Source: Methylomonas sp. UP202
GTDB taxonomy: Bacteria > Pseudomonadota > Gammaproteobacteria > Methylococcales > Methylomonadaceae
Reading direction: 5' to 3'
NCBI RefSeq assembly: GCF_029910655.1
Contig: NZ_CP123897.1
Coordinates: forward strand, 2,903,547-2,967,546
Length of the DNA: 64,000 nucleotides
Below the pieces are notes generated by a model that was given only the letters and a program-made list of their open reading frames with translations, was not told the DNA's origin and did no database searches. The position numbers were made by a program, and so were the translations under genes. Below, piece by piece: positions 50,852 through 60,237 of this stretch; position 1 is the stretch's first letter, and each line of letters starts with the position of its first letter.

Positions 50852-51184
50852 TCACAGTTGTAACGCTCGCCATAACGCGACCAATATAACCTGCGAAGCG
50901 TCGTCAGGATGATAAGTACCGCACGCTGTCAGTAAATCACCGCCCGTTCGGTTCAACCATGCATTCCGGATCGCCAAACCAAGGTTGAAATGGAGGTTGT
51001 ACAAATCGTCTACCGCCATGCCAGCAATGGCCTGTTTGTCTTCTTCAAGCAAAATCGATTGCAGTCGATCGACCGCCTCGGGAAGCGTAGTCGGCGGATT
51101 TTCGAGTTCCAGTTTTAACGTTGACCCCTTTGTTGCCGAAGTACGACCTCGGTGTCTGGTAGTCAGTTGGAAGATTCTTGGCAC
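50852..51184 (-). CDS. DUF6794-like protein
   Basis: A 110-residue protein. From about residue 35 it reads LPEAVDRLQSILLEEDKQAI, DDLYNLHFNLGLAIRNAWLN and HPDDASQVILVALWRALQ, a pattern of small proteins in the DUF6794 style. The first 28 residues are basic and less typical, so the true start may be internal (a non-ATG codon). It lies 9 bp upstream of the aspartic protease gene. Confidence 0.65.
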   Translation of the reverse strand: MPRIFQLTTRHRGRTSATKGSTLKLELENPPTTLPEAVDRLQSILLEEDKQAIAGMAVDDLYNLHFNLGLAIRNAWLNRTGGDLLTACGTYHPDDASQVILVALWRALQL

Positions 51185-52364
51185 ATTTGGTCAAAAATCC
51201 GTTTGTCTTAATGCACTATTTTTTGTGGGTGCTTTGGTTAGTCCATTTACTAGGCCCGGTGGGAGCGAAGCTGCAATTTGACGACATATTAACAAACGCT
51301 GATAGTGAACACGCCTTATCCCGATCAAGTTAATCAGAAAATTACGGTAAAACGGTTAGAGACAGTGTTTTGAGAACGATTTAAGCGACGAAAGCCACCA
51401 ATTTTCTTTGAACTTTTTTTTGAAAAAAATATGCTCGTAAGCCTTCCCGCGCAGGGCCTTCAGCTCAAATGTCGTAGAATTGCAGCTTCGCTTTCACTGG
51501 GCCATTTTAAAGCATCATTATTACCACTAATGGATTAATAAGCGCCTAGGAAAAAAATTGGATGCATTCCGTGTTGCCAAGTCCAGTGAAAATGCGGCTT
51601 GGGAAGGATCGAAAACCTGCCTACTTATTGCTAAGCGCTTAAGACATTGGAGTTGTTGCATGGATAAGCTTGCTACCGCTTGTTTCTCACCACATTTCCC
51701 TACGCCGCACAAGCCCTGACCTTCGATGTCACCAAAGTGAGGCTATTTTCACACTAATCATTTCATAAGCACGCTAGGATTAATACTCATCGAAAGTTGG
51801 GCAATATTTTCTCAAAGCGGGTCCAGATAGTAGTGCTCTCTGTTTATATTATGCTGTTGCTGGCTTACTTTATGAAGTATCTAATTTATACATTATGATG
51901 AAATGCGGTCCTTAATTTTTCATGGAAAAGTTCGACGGGAGAAGAGAAAAGCAACGCACTGACGGTCCTGTCAAGCGAAAAATGCGTTTATGCGCATTCA
52001 GGAACGTTTAGGCTGCTACGTGCACGGATTCAGGTTAGTGAAACTCATTGCACGATAGTAAAAAACTATTATGAAAACATGTAACAAAATTGCTTTTTGT
52101 CATGCTCTGGCTTGTGCCGCTGGTTCCGCTGCCGCTGTTTAATCCTGTATTGAGGAGGGTATATCATCGCCTTTTTGTTATTAATGACGATATTTATTCG
52201 ATTAAGAAAAAGCGTTTATTGATTTTAGTTATTTTTGCTTTTCGACCCGTTGTGTTTCCCTTAGTGTCTCCGTTTTATGGTTCGGGTAGCGCTGCTTGGC
52301 AATAGCGCTGATCTTCCGCCTTTTCGATTGACGATAATTGATTAATATCTCATTAATTCGATAT
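51185..52364. other. 1.2-kb interval without a convincing gene
   Basis: AT-rich DNA with several short frames. A 23-codon frame at 52071 (MKTCNKIAFCHALACAAGSA, then AAV and stop) looks like the signal peptide of a decayed exported protein. Frames at 51527-51712 (minus) and 52090-52305 (plus) are not protein-like. The right part should hold the promoter of the RHS gene. Confidence 0.5.
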
Positions 52365-55300
52365 ATGAATGTAATAATCTTGTTTCTGGCGATTACGCTT
52401 TTTTTTCCAAAGACCAGTTATGCAACAGGAGCCTCTGAAGCTTTAGCGTTGTGTAATGCTGATGCGGCCTATTGGAATGGTTGGCAGCCGAGTAGCTCTT
52501 GTGGTTACAATTATTCGATTGGCCGCTGGGGGAATGATGGAACATACTACTTCGTCAGGGCTGAGTTATTATCTTGTTATCTTGTAAAGGGCGGAAACGT
52601 CTATTCGGCAATGGCCCGATGTCAACGGGAAGGTGTTTATGTCGGCGATGCACCTGGCTTTTTCTGGTCGTATTCTGAAGCGTGCCCCAACACTCTCATT
52701 CAGTCCGATATTACCGGTTTATGTGAGTGTCCTTCAAAGGCATTGGTTGTTGACCCTTCAACCAACCAATGCTACACCTCCTACCAACATCCCCCTAAAT
52801 CACTCGGCCAGCCCGATCCAAAACAATGCGTTGGCAATCCCTGCGATGCATCGACGGGCAACAAATTTCAAGCCGAAATCGATTTCGAAAATGCCTCGAT
52901 TGGTTTGCGCTTTGCCCGTTACTACAACAGCGGCGCCTGGAACGTAAATGGCGTATTCGGCTATGGCTGGAATCACCAGCTTGCGCCAAGCTTGGAAATT
53001 TTGACCGGTAAGATTTTCGTGCATCAACCCGATGGCCGCGCCGAATGGTTTACGCAAGCGAATGGCGCTTGGAACGGCGATGCCGATAGCCGTCTGCAAC
53101 TTTCCCAAGATAGTTCCGGCTACACGCTCAGCGATCAATCCGGTGGAATCGAGCACTACAACACCGCCGGTCGTATTTTAACGCGAACCGAAGCCAATGG
53201 CCGGACAACGACCTTCGGTTACGACGCTAACCAACGCCTTACCAGCGTCACGGGCCCGTTTGGTCACAGTCTGCAACTGGCTTACGACAGCGCCAACCGA
53301 ATCCAGAGCGTAACTTATCCCGACGGCACGGCCAGCCACTATCAGTACGACACGCAAGGCAATCTCGGCCAAGTCACCTACCACGATACCAGTAGCCGTG
53401 TTTATCACTACGAAGACCCCAACCACCCACACGCTCTGACCGGCATCACCGATGAAAATAATGTGCGTTTTGCTACCTGGGGGTACGACAGCCAAGGGCG
53501 GGCCAATCTATCCAAACACGCCGGCGGTGCCGAGCAAGTCAATCTGACTTACAACAACGACAACAGCACCGATGTCGTCGACAGCGCCAATACCAGCCGT
53601 CATTACACTTTCCAGGATGTCTTGAATGTCCGAAAGCTAACCGGCCTAACCCAGCCCAACGGCCTTGGCACCGGCAACGCGGCGCGCACGCTAAGTTACG
53701 ACGCCAACGGCAATGTCGCCAGCAGCACTGACTTCAACGGCCATTTGAGCTGCTACGCCTATGACCTCACTCGCAATCTGGAAACGGTGCGGGTAGAAGG
53801 CTTGGCGGCGGGCTCGGCCTGCCCCGCCGACTTGACCACTTACACGCCGGCCACCGGTAGCGCCGAGCGCAAAATCGCCACCCAGTGGCATGCCAGCTAC
53901 CGCTTGCCGACCCAAATCGACGAAGCCGGCCGGCGCACCGCGTTTGTCTACGACGCGGGCGGCAATCCCCTCAGTAAAACTCAGACCGATACCGCGACCC
54001 AGCAAAACCGTATCTGGACTTACACCTACAACAGCCTGGGTCAAATCCTGACCGAAGACGGTCCGCGCACGGATGTCAGCGACATCACCAGTTACAGCTA
54101 TTACACCGACACCACCGCCACCCACCATATAGGCGATCCGTGGAAAATCACCAACGCATTGGGCCACGTTACCACCTTCATCGCCTATGACGGCAACGGC
54201 CGGTTATTGAGCCTGACCGATCCCAACGGCTTGGAAATCAGTTTTGTCTATGACCCGCGCGGTCGGCTGACGCAAAAAACCGTGGACGGCCATACCACGG
54301 TTTATGACTACGACCCCGCCGGCAACCTGACTCAAGTCACTCGGCCCAGCGGCGTCTTCTACAGCTACACCTATGACGACGCTCATCGCCTGACCGACAT
54401 CGGCGATAGCGTTGGCAATAGCGTGCACTACACCTTGGACGCCATCGGCAACCGGACCGGGGAAGATGTTAAAGACGCGGCGGGGAATGTCGTCAAAACC
54501 CATGGCCGGGTATTCGATGCCCTGTCTCGCCTGCGGCAAGATATCAATGCCTATAACCAAGCAACCGATTATGAATACGACGCTAACGGCAATTTGACCA
54601 AAGCCACCGATGCCAACAGCCACGCCACCCAGCACCAATACGACAGCCTTAACCGGCTGATCCATACCACGGACGCTCTGGCCGGCGCGACCGACTACAG
54701 CTATGATGCCCAAGATCGGCTGACCGACTGGCAAGCACCCAACCAAGCCGCCACTCAATACAGCCATAACGGCCTGGGCGACCGCCTCGGCGAAACCGGG
54801 CCGGATCGCGGCAACCTCAGCTACGGTTACGACGCCGCCGGCAACCTGACGAGTGTCACCGACGCGCGCGGCATCACCGTCGGCTATACCTACGACGCGC
54901 TGAACCGGCGCCTAACCGAAAACTACCCGGATACCGCCGAAGACATCGCTTATGTTTACGACAACTGTGCCGGCAGCAGCTACTCGGTCGGCCGGCTCTG
55001 CAAAATCACCGACGAAAGCGGTACTACCCAATACGCCTACGATCGGCGCGGCAACCTTGTCGGCCAACAAAAGACCGAAGCCGGCACCAGTTTCACTCTC
55101 GGCTACGGTTACGACGCCGACAATCGCCTAACCGGCATCACCTACCCCGACGGCCGGCAAGTCGGCTACCAATACGACGCCGCCGGGCGCGTCGGCGTGA
55201 TCGGTACCGCGCTGGCCGGGCAAACCGTCGCCGTCGTGCAAGGCATCGACTACCGTGCCGACGGCCTGCCCACCAGCCTGCACTACGGTAACGGCCTCAC

Positions 55301-56732
55301 TGAAACCCGCGACTACGACAGCGAAGGCCGGCTGAATTGCCGAACACTAGGCAGTGCCGCCACCCAATGCCGGCAGTACGACGGCAACGATAACGTCCTG
55401 TTCGACGACGCCGGCAATGCCGGCTACCTATACGACGAACTCGATCGTCTCAGCCGGCAAGACACTCTGGGCCTGGTGCAAAACTACGGCTACGACGCGA
55501 ACGGCAACCGGCTCAGCCGCATCGCCAACGGCACGACCGACAGCTATGCCTACGCGCCGGCCAGCAATCGCCCGACCCAGCAAGTCGGCGTGGCCATCGG
55601 CGTCGACGCCGCCGGTAACATCACCAGCGACGGCGCTTACAGCTACCAATACAACCGGCGCGGCCTGCTGTACCGGGTCTACCAAAGCGGCGCGGCGGTC
55701 GCTAACTACAGCTACAACGCCCTTGGCCAGCGCACGTTAAAAACCTTGAGCGGGGGTAAAACCGTGTATCAATATGGCCCCGGCGGCCAACTGCTGGCGG
55801 AAATCGGCAAGGATGCCCAAGGCAACTGGACCGCTTTCGATTACGTCTGGCGCGGCGAGCGGCCGGTGGCGCGCTTCAAAACCCAAGTCACCGCAGCCGG
55901 CGCCGCCAATACCCAGGAAAGCCTGATACTGCACACCGACGCGCTGGGCAGCCCGACCGATGCCAGCAACAGCCAAGGCAACGTGGTCTGGCGCTGGACC
56001 CACGAAGCCTTCGGCGCCACCGCGCCCAACCAAGACCCGGACGGTAACGGCCAAGCCACCCAGCTCAACCTGCGCTTCCCCGGCCAGTATTACGACGCCG
56101 AAACCGGTCTGCACTACAATGTGCACCGGTATTATCAACCCAAGACCGGGCGCTATATGTCATCCGATCCAATTGGGGGGCTGGGGGGCGTTAATACTTA
56201 TACCTATGTTGGTAATAACCCACTTAAGTACACTGATAGGCGTGGACTTTTAGTTGATGCGGTACTAGATAGAAGCAGTAATACGCTTACGATTACTAAT
56301 CAAGATACCGGCGGAAGTATTTCTGTCAGCGCCTTTACTGGGGGAACTGTCGATCCCACTGGCATGATTACTTCACCAGGATATGACCCCCGTGAAATAC
56401 CTGCGCCTAATGGCGTTTATTCAATAACTGAAAATCCTAATCCCACATCTGGACATGAAGATTGGTTCGGTCTAATACGGCAAGATAACCGTCTTGACGA
56501 CTATATGAATGACAATGGAACCCCTAGAAGCGGTTTTAGACTTCATTCCGGCGGAACGAGCTGGGGATGTGCCACTGTCAATCAATATGCGCCGGGCGCT
56601 GACAACCATTGGATTCAGATCAAAAATATGCTGAATAACACAAGCACAGATACGTTAGATTTCCGCACTGGCCCGCACTGGTACAACGGAAATACACCGA
56701 TTACTAACTATGGAACTCTAACTATCAAATAA
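52365..56732 (+). CDS. RHS-repeat polymorphic toxin with Tlde1-like (DUF2778) C-terminus
   Basis: A 1455-residue protein from MNVIILFLAITLFF (52365; an in-frame ATG at 52338 is less suitable). Signal peptide to about residue 20; a Cys-containing N-terminal region; DUF6531 near 155-212 (GNPCDASTGNKFQAEIDFEN); many YD/RHS repeats to about 1200; RHS core ending RYMSSDPIGGLGGVNTYTYV and NNPLKYTDRRG near 1288. The last 165 residues are a toxin module: PNGVYSITEN, EDWFGLIRQDNRLDD and FRLHSGGTSWGCATV, matching the L,D-transpeptidase/carboxypeptidase-like Tlde1 family that attacks peptidoglycan. Codon use turns AT-rich from the core end onward, as expected for exchanged toxin tips. Confidence 0.87.
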   Translation: MNVIILFLAITLFFPKTSYATGASEALALCNADAAYWNGWQPSSSCGYNYSIGRWGNDGTYYFVRAELLSCYLVKGGNVYSAMARCQREGVYVGDAPGFFWSYSEACPNTLIQSDITGLCECPSKALVVDPSTNQCYTSYQHPPKSLGQPDPKQCVGNPCDASTGNKFQAEIDFENASIGLRFARYYNSGAWNVNGVFGYGWNHQLAPSLEILTGKIFVHQPDGRAEWFTQANGAWNGDADSRLQLSQDSSGYTLSDQSGGIEHYNTAGRILTRTEANGRTTTFGYDANQRLTSVTGPFGHSLQLAYDSANRIQSVTYPDGTASHYQYDTQGNLGQVTYHDTSSRVYHYEDPNHPHALTGITDENNVRFATWGYDSQGRANLSKHAGGAEQVNLTYNNDNSTDVVDSANTSRHYTFQDVLNVRKLTGLTQPNGLGTGNAARTLSYDANGNVASSTDFNGHLSCYAYDLTRNLETVRVEGLAAGSACPADLTTYTPATGSAERKIATQWHASYRLPTQIDEAGRRTAFVYDAGGNPLSKTQTDTATQQNRIWTYTYNSLGQILTEDGPRTDVSDITSYSYYTDTTATHHIGDPWKITNALGHVTTFIAYDGNGRLLSLTDPNGLEISFVYDPRGRLTQKTVDGHTTVYDYDPAGNLTQVTRPSGVFYSYTYDDAHRLTDIGDSVGNSVHYTLDAIGNRTGEDVKDAAGNVVKTHGRVFDALSRLRQDINAYNQATDYEYDANGNLTKATDANSHATQHQYDSLNRLIHTTDALAGATDYSYDAQDRLTDWQAPNQAATQYSHNGLGDRLGETGPDRGNLSYGYDAAGNLTSVTDARGITVGYTYDALNRRLTENYPDTAEDIAYVYDNCAGSSYSVGRLCKITDESGTTQYAYDRRGNLVGQQKTEAGTSFTLGYGYDADNRLTGITYPDGRQVGYQYDAAGRVGVIGTALAGQTVAVVQGIDYRADGLPTSLHYGNGLTETRDYDSEGRLNCRTLGSAATQCRQYDGNDNVLFDDAGNAGYLYDELDRLSRQDTLGLVQNYGYDANGNRLSRIANGTTDSYAYAPASNRPTQQVGVAIGVDAAGNITSDGAYSYQYNRRGLLYRVYQSGAAVANYSYNALGQRTLKTLSGGKTVYQYGPGGQLLAEIGKDAQGNWTAFDYVWRGERPVARFKTQVTAAGAANTQESLILHTDALGSPTDASNSQGNVVWRWTHEAFGATAPNQDPDGNGQATQLNLRFPGQYYDAETGLHYNVHRYYQPKTGRYMSSDPIGGLGGVNTYTYVGNNPLKYTDRRGLLVDAVLDRSSNTLTITNQDTGGSISVSAFTGGTVDPTGMITSPGYDPREIPAPNGVYSITENPNPTSGHEDWFGLIRQDNRLDDYMNDNGTPRSGFRLHSGGTSWGCATVNQYAPGADNHWIQIKNMLNNTSTDTLDFRTGPHWYNGNTPITNYGTLTIK

Positions 56733-56737
56733 TCCAT

Positions 56738-57214
56738 ATGGAAAACATCATGGTGTTATCGTCGAAAAAAGCTAAGTATCCCCTTATAGCGGTAGTTTTG
56801 ATTATTGCCGGACTGTTGCTAGTGGGGCGAGGGCAAGAAGGCGGTAATGCCGTTGGCAAAGATGTACAGGACTTTCTTTCGCATAAAATTGGTAGTAGCA
56901 ATCTGTCTGTAACAGATTATAGAGATGTTCCGGCGGACGAAGTGCCGCTTTCAATTGGTCAAGAAATCAAATACATTGCAAAAAATGCTTTAATTTTGGC
57001 TGGTGTATCCGTTGAGCGAAAGATTTTTGCAATCGAATTTGATCTTCAATCCATGCAAAGTAAGGAGCATGTTTATTGCCTTTTTCGTGTGCATGGTGAC
57101 AGGGTATTACGAATAATCATTAAAGCGAGTTCGAAGGGTGATAGTTCTGCAATTCGTTTACAAGAACTAATCGAAAAAGCATTCCCAGATTACGATGTCC
57201 CTATTTATCATTAA
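56738..57214 (+). CDS. Candidate immunity protein for the RHS toxin
   Basis: A 158-residue AT-rich gene directly after the toxin (5 bp gap; an alternative start is 56750). It has an N-terminal hydrophobic anchor (YPLIAVVLIIAGLLLV, about residues 14-29), so the body would be in the periplasm, where a peptidoglycan-targeting toxin acts. The stop codon TAA lies inside the target duplication of the downstream IS1380 element but is original. No similarity recognised; the call rests on position and topology. Confidence 0.65.
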   Translation: MENIMVLSSKKAKYPLIAVVLIIAGLLLVGRGQEGGNAVGKDVQDFLSHKIGSSNLSVTDYRDVPADEVPLSIGQEIKYIAKNALILAGVSVERKIFAIEFDLQSMQSKEHVYCLFRVHGDRVLRIIIKASSKGDSSAIRLQELIEKAFPDYDVPIYH

Positions 57215-57319
57215 CCTGAATCCGTGACTTAAAAATCCATCAACACATCCAACACAGTGATTTAAAAAGATTATTCTTGGATAATACCGCTATTCTTCCA
57301 TTCACCCAGCGAGTGATTC

Positions 57320-58678
57320 ATGAAGCGGTTTATCCTGGAGCAATCTGAAACCGAATTTTATACCAGCCATTCTGGATTAGCGTTGGTCGGTTTGTGTTTG
57401 AATCGGTATGGTCAGCTGAATCAGGCCTTGAAAAAAGGCATTCCGCTGCGACACGGCATTTCTCACGCCGATGTGATCAAAAGCTATATGGGCACACTTT
57501 GCCTGGGCAAAAGCGATTTCGAAGCCATTGAAAACCATCGCGACGACGACTATTTCAAAACCGCGCTGGCGATTCAGCAAGTGCCGTCCAGCGCCCGCCT
57601 CAGACAACGCTTGGATGAACATGCCAAGGCCCTATTGCCGATCATTTATCAAAGCCACATCGATTTTCTGGTTCACGCTCAAGTCCCCGTGACGCCGCTG
57701 ACCACTGGCCACGTCGCGCTGGACATCGATGTTTACCCGATGAACAACGAAAAAGCCCGCAAGGAAGGCGTCTCCCGAACCTACAAAGGGTTTGACGGCT
57801 ACGCCCCGATGGCTCTCTACTTGGGCAAAGAGGGCTGGTGTATCGGCAACGAACTACGCGAAGGCAAGCAACATTGCCAGTATGAATTCCGGTATTCGCT
57901 GGAGCGCGGATTGGCCGCCGCGAAACGGTTGACGACTTTGCCGTTACTGGTGCGCCTGGATAGCGGCCACGACGCGCTCGACAATCGCATCGACTTGCAC
58001 GAAGCCGATCAGGTCGACTTCATCATCAAATGGAATCCGCGCAAACAGGATGCCGATGTCTGGCTGGCCTACGCCGAACAACACGGCCAATGGACCTCGC
58101 CCCGCGAAGGCAAACGCGTGGCGCTGTTTAGCGTCACGGATGAACAGACCCGACACGGTAAAACCTATCCCTGTCGCCGAGTCATGCAAATCACTGAACG
58201 AACCATGACGCCGCAAGGCCAACTGCTGCTGGTGCCCGACATCGAAATCGAAGGCTGGTGGACCAGTCTTCAACCGGCGAACTACGACGACACATTAATC
58301 ATTGCGCTTTATCGCGACCATGCCACCGCCGAGCAATTCCATAGCGAGTTTAAAACCGATCTGGACATCGAGCGCCTGCCTTCAGGTAAGCCTGTCCAGA
58401 GCGAAGTCGAAGGGTTTGCCACCAACGATCTGATCATGACGCTCAGCGCCTACAGTTACAACATCCTGCGCTGGATAGGCCTGATCGGTTTGTTGGGTGA
58501 ACAAAACCCCGTCAGGCATCCTGCCAAACGGCGCCGCATCAAAACCGTGATCCAGGAGCTCATGTATCTGGCCGCGCGATTCGTCCGCAGTAGCCACCGA
58601 CAGAAGCTGCGCTTTTCACAGTGTTGCCCAGGCTTCATCGCCTTTGAATCCACCTACGCCAAACTTGCCGTCGGCTAG
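57320..58678 (+). CDS. IS1380-family transposase
   Basis: A 452-residue DDE transposase. Catalytic candidates are D in ALDIDVYPMNNEK, D in VRLDSGHDALDN and E in DHATAEQFHSEFKTDLD, with the family's insertion domain between the last two. An eight-residue insert, PVQSEVEG, breaks the conserved ERLPSG|FATNDL block; it is encoded by a REP-like sequence at 58388-58413. The frame is intact, so the enzyme may still work. Confidence 0.92.
   Translation: MKRFILEQSETEFYTSHSGLALVGLCLNRYGQLNQALKKGIPLRHGISHADVIKSYMGTLCLGKSDFEAIENHRDDDYFKTALAIQQVPSSARLRQRLDEHAKALLPIIYQSHIDFLVHAQVPVTPLTTGHVALDIDVYPMNNEKARKEGVSRTYKGFDGYAPMALYLGKEGWCIGNELREGKQHCQYEFRYSLERGLAAAKRLTTLPLLVRLDSGHDALDNRIDLHEADQVDFIIKWNPRKQDADVWLAYAEQHGQWTSPREGKRVALFSVTDEQTRHGKTYPCRRVMQITERTMTPQGQLLLVPDIEIEGWWTSLQPANYDDTLIIALYRDHATAEQFHSEFKTDLDIERLPSGKPVQSEVEGFATNDLIMTLSAYSYNILRWIGLIGLLGEQNPVRHPAKRRRIKTVIQELMYLAARFVRSSHRQKLRFSQCCPGFIAFESTYAKLAVG
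58388..58413. repeat. REP-like insertion inside the IS1380 transposase gene
   Basis: AAGCCTGTCCAGAGCGAAG then TCGAAGG. This sequence type (translated as PVxSEVEG) is a dispersed repeat known from many bacterial genomes and is absent from the conserved transposase motif on both sides. In-frame insertion adds 8 codons. Confidence 0.65.
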
Positions 58679-58910
58679 GAACGGATTGCCCAACCGTCGA
58701 CAGCACAACGCCACAAAATCACAGTGGATAGGGAATGCTGCGCTTAAAATCCATCACGTTGAAACCGGAAGCGGAAAATATCCTCAATAATGCTTAATTT
58801 ATAGCCGTTAAAATCGATTGCCGAGTTCTCATTATTAAATTCTTCGAAATTTCCAATAGTTCGGCGAGGGAAAGGGCTAGCAATATATGAAGTCACGGAT
58901 TCAGGATTAA

Positions 58911-59420
58911 GCCATCACGCGGAACCTTTGCCGGGTTCCGCCATGACTGAAGGCAGTCGGCCTTACATCCTCAAGGACGGCTCCGGCCGTCCTCTGTTCA
59001 CCATCAAGGTTCTGACCCGGCCCGCCGGGCCGTGAGCCGTCGAGGTCACCGGATCGGTTGCTGCCGCGTCTTGCCCCAACCGCTGTTGTTTTTCACTCGA
59101 AATAATCCAGGATTGAAGTCATTTTTTGGGGCCGGCTCTCCTGGCAGTTCAAGCTGTCCTTTAGACGATCTGAAGCCTCGAAGATGCTGAGACCGGCGAG
59201 TGACGGCTTCCGTCCGTAAAGATTTTCGCCCATCCATGGGACGAAAATCAGGACTCCACCGTCACGGTGATTGCCTTCGGCGGCCCCGATGCGTCCGCGT
59301 CACCTCGTTTCGACCCAACAAGGGGTCGAAACATCGGCTCTCGCATGACTTGACGGCGTGTCGCGATGCCTTGCAGGTTTTCTGCGAAAACCCGCCCGGC
59401 GCTACGCCTATCGGGGGCTA
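58911..59420 (+). ncRNA. Structured non-coding region, candidate HEARO/omega-type RNA relic
   Basis: Contains at least seven strong hairpins: GCGGAACC/GGTTCCGC (58919-58941), GGACGG/CCGTCC (58976-58993), GACGG/CCGTC (59202-59214), GATTTTCG..CCC/GGG..CGAAAATC (59221-59249), CACCG/CGGTG (59257-59269), CCGATG/CATCGG (59286-59337) enclosing GTTTCGACCC/GGGTCGAAAC (59307-59332), and GGTTTTC/GAAAACC (59376-59392). No protein-like frame. The ATGCTGAGACCGGCG stretch before the third hairpin recalls IscB/IsrB guide RNAs (HEARO), but no such gene is present, so this is only a suggestion. Strand is assumed. Confidence 0.4.
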
Positions 59421-59464
59421 AAATTCATCACTTCGCTAGCGCTCCGTTTCCATGAATTTCAGCG

Positions 59465-59783
59465 ATGGCTGAGCGTTTTCAGTATTCATATATGCGACCA
59501 AGCTTACTCGATACCGGGCAAACGACATTGGCATTTGCTTCCCAAACGCTAGGCAACAACAATCTGCCCAATGGTTATATTGCCGCCGACGCCTCTCCGT
59601 TACCGTTAGGTATTGAAATTGCGCTGGTTACCGACGATGTACCGGCTGCGCATCGGAGAGCAATTCAGGCGGGTGCGCTCTCACTCAAAGAGCCGATTCA
59701 AAAACCTTGGGGGGCAGACAGTGGCCTATGTCCGTTGTCCAGACGGCACACTGGTCGAATTGTGCTCGCCGGTTGGGGCCTGA
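59465..59783 (+). pseudogene. VOC/glyoxalase family gene relic
   Basis: From about 59503 the frame reads LLDTGQTTLAFAS, LPLGIEIALVTDDVPAAHRR and GALSLKEPIQKPWG, the C-terminal two-thirds of a vicinal-oxygen-chelate domain. The N-terminal strand and first metal ligand are missing. At 59709-59714 a G6 run shifts the frame; with five G it would continue QTVAYVRCPDGTLVELCSPV to a stop at 59783. Both truncation and frameshift make it non-functional. Confidence 0.75.
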
Positions 59784-59809
59784 TGATAAGGCGTCTAGCA
59801 ACAGCACCG

Positions 59810-60059
59810 TCGCCGTTATCCCTGATCAAGTTTCTACGGTGGGAGAGTTTCGCGCCAAGAACATGTTTGGCGAGTATGGGCTGATCTGCGGCGATACAAT
59901 GGTTGCCCTGCTCAAGCGGATTGGCATGACGCACTGTGCCTGACTCAATTGCTGCAATTAACCGCATCCAGTCTGCCGCCGCCTAAGAACCGACCCGCCA
60001 AGCTTAAATCCAAGGCGGAGAGAGACATTACCGTTGCGCTCTTCAATGACCGCGATTGA
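59810..60059 (+). pseudogene. TfoX N-terminal domain family relic
   Basis: VGEFRAKNMFGEYGLICGDT plus MVALL resembles the core of TfoX_N proteins (RMFGGYGLY type). After a short out-of-family stretch and a stop, a second frame gives TQLLQLTASSLPPPKNRPAK, typical of the C-terminal end of that family, closing at a TGA at 60057-60059. About 40 codons between the two parts are missing. Confidence 0.6.
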
Positions 60060-60237
60060 TAGGTGTTAAGCGTCGCAGAAGTTTTTCCAATCTTTGACCG
60101 AAATGCGCATCCAATTTTCCAGACATTATATAGTTTATTCTGTGTCAATGACTTATTGGATTGTCCTTCCCGTCGTATTCTGGAAAAAACTCAGCGCCGC
60201 TTAACAGCTTTGAGGATTCTCCCTCGTCGCATGGGCC

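Larger units (their letters stand above)
57215..58905. mobile_element. IS1380-family insertion sequence
   Basis: Inverted repeats CCTGAATCCGTGACTT (57215-57230) and its complement (58890-58905). Direct repeat ATTAA (57210-57214 and 58906-58910). Length 1691 bp, with a single transposase gene. Confidence 0.93.

Noticed and set aside
51527..52305. Short frames at 51527-51712 (minus) and 52090-52305 (plus)
   Set aside because: No ribosome-binding site of note and no protein-like composition.
53178..56138. Several long minus-strand frames inside the RHS gene
   Set aside because: They mirror the repetitive GC-rich RHS coding sequence and lack ribosome-binding sites and domain patterns.
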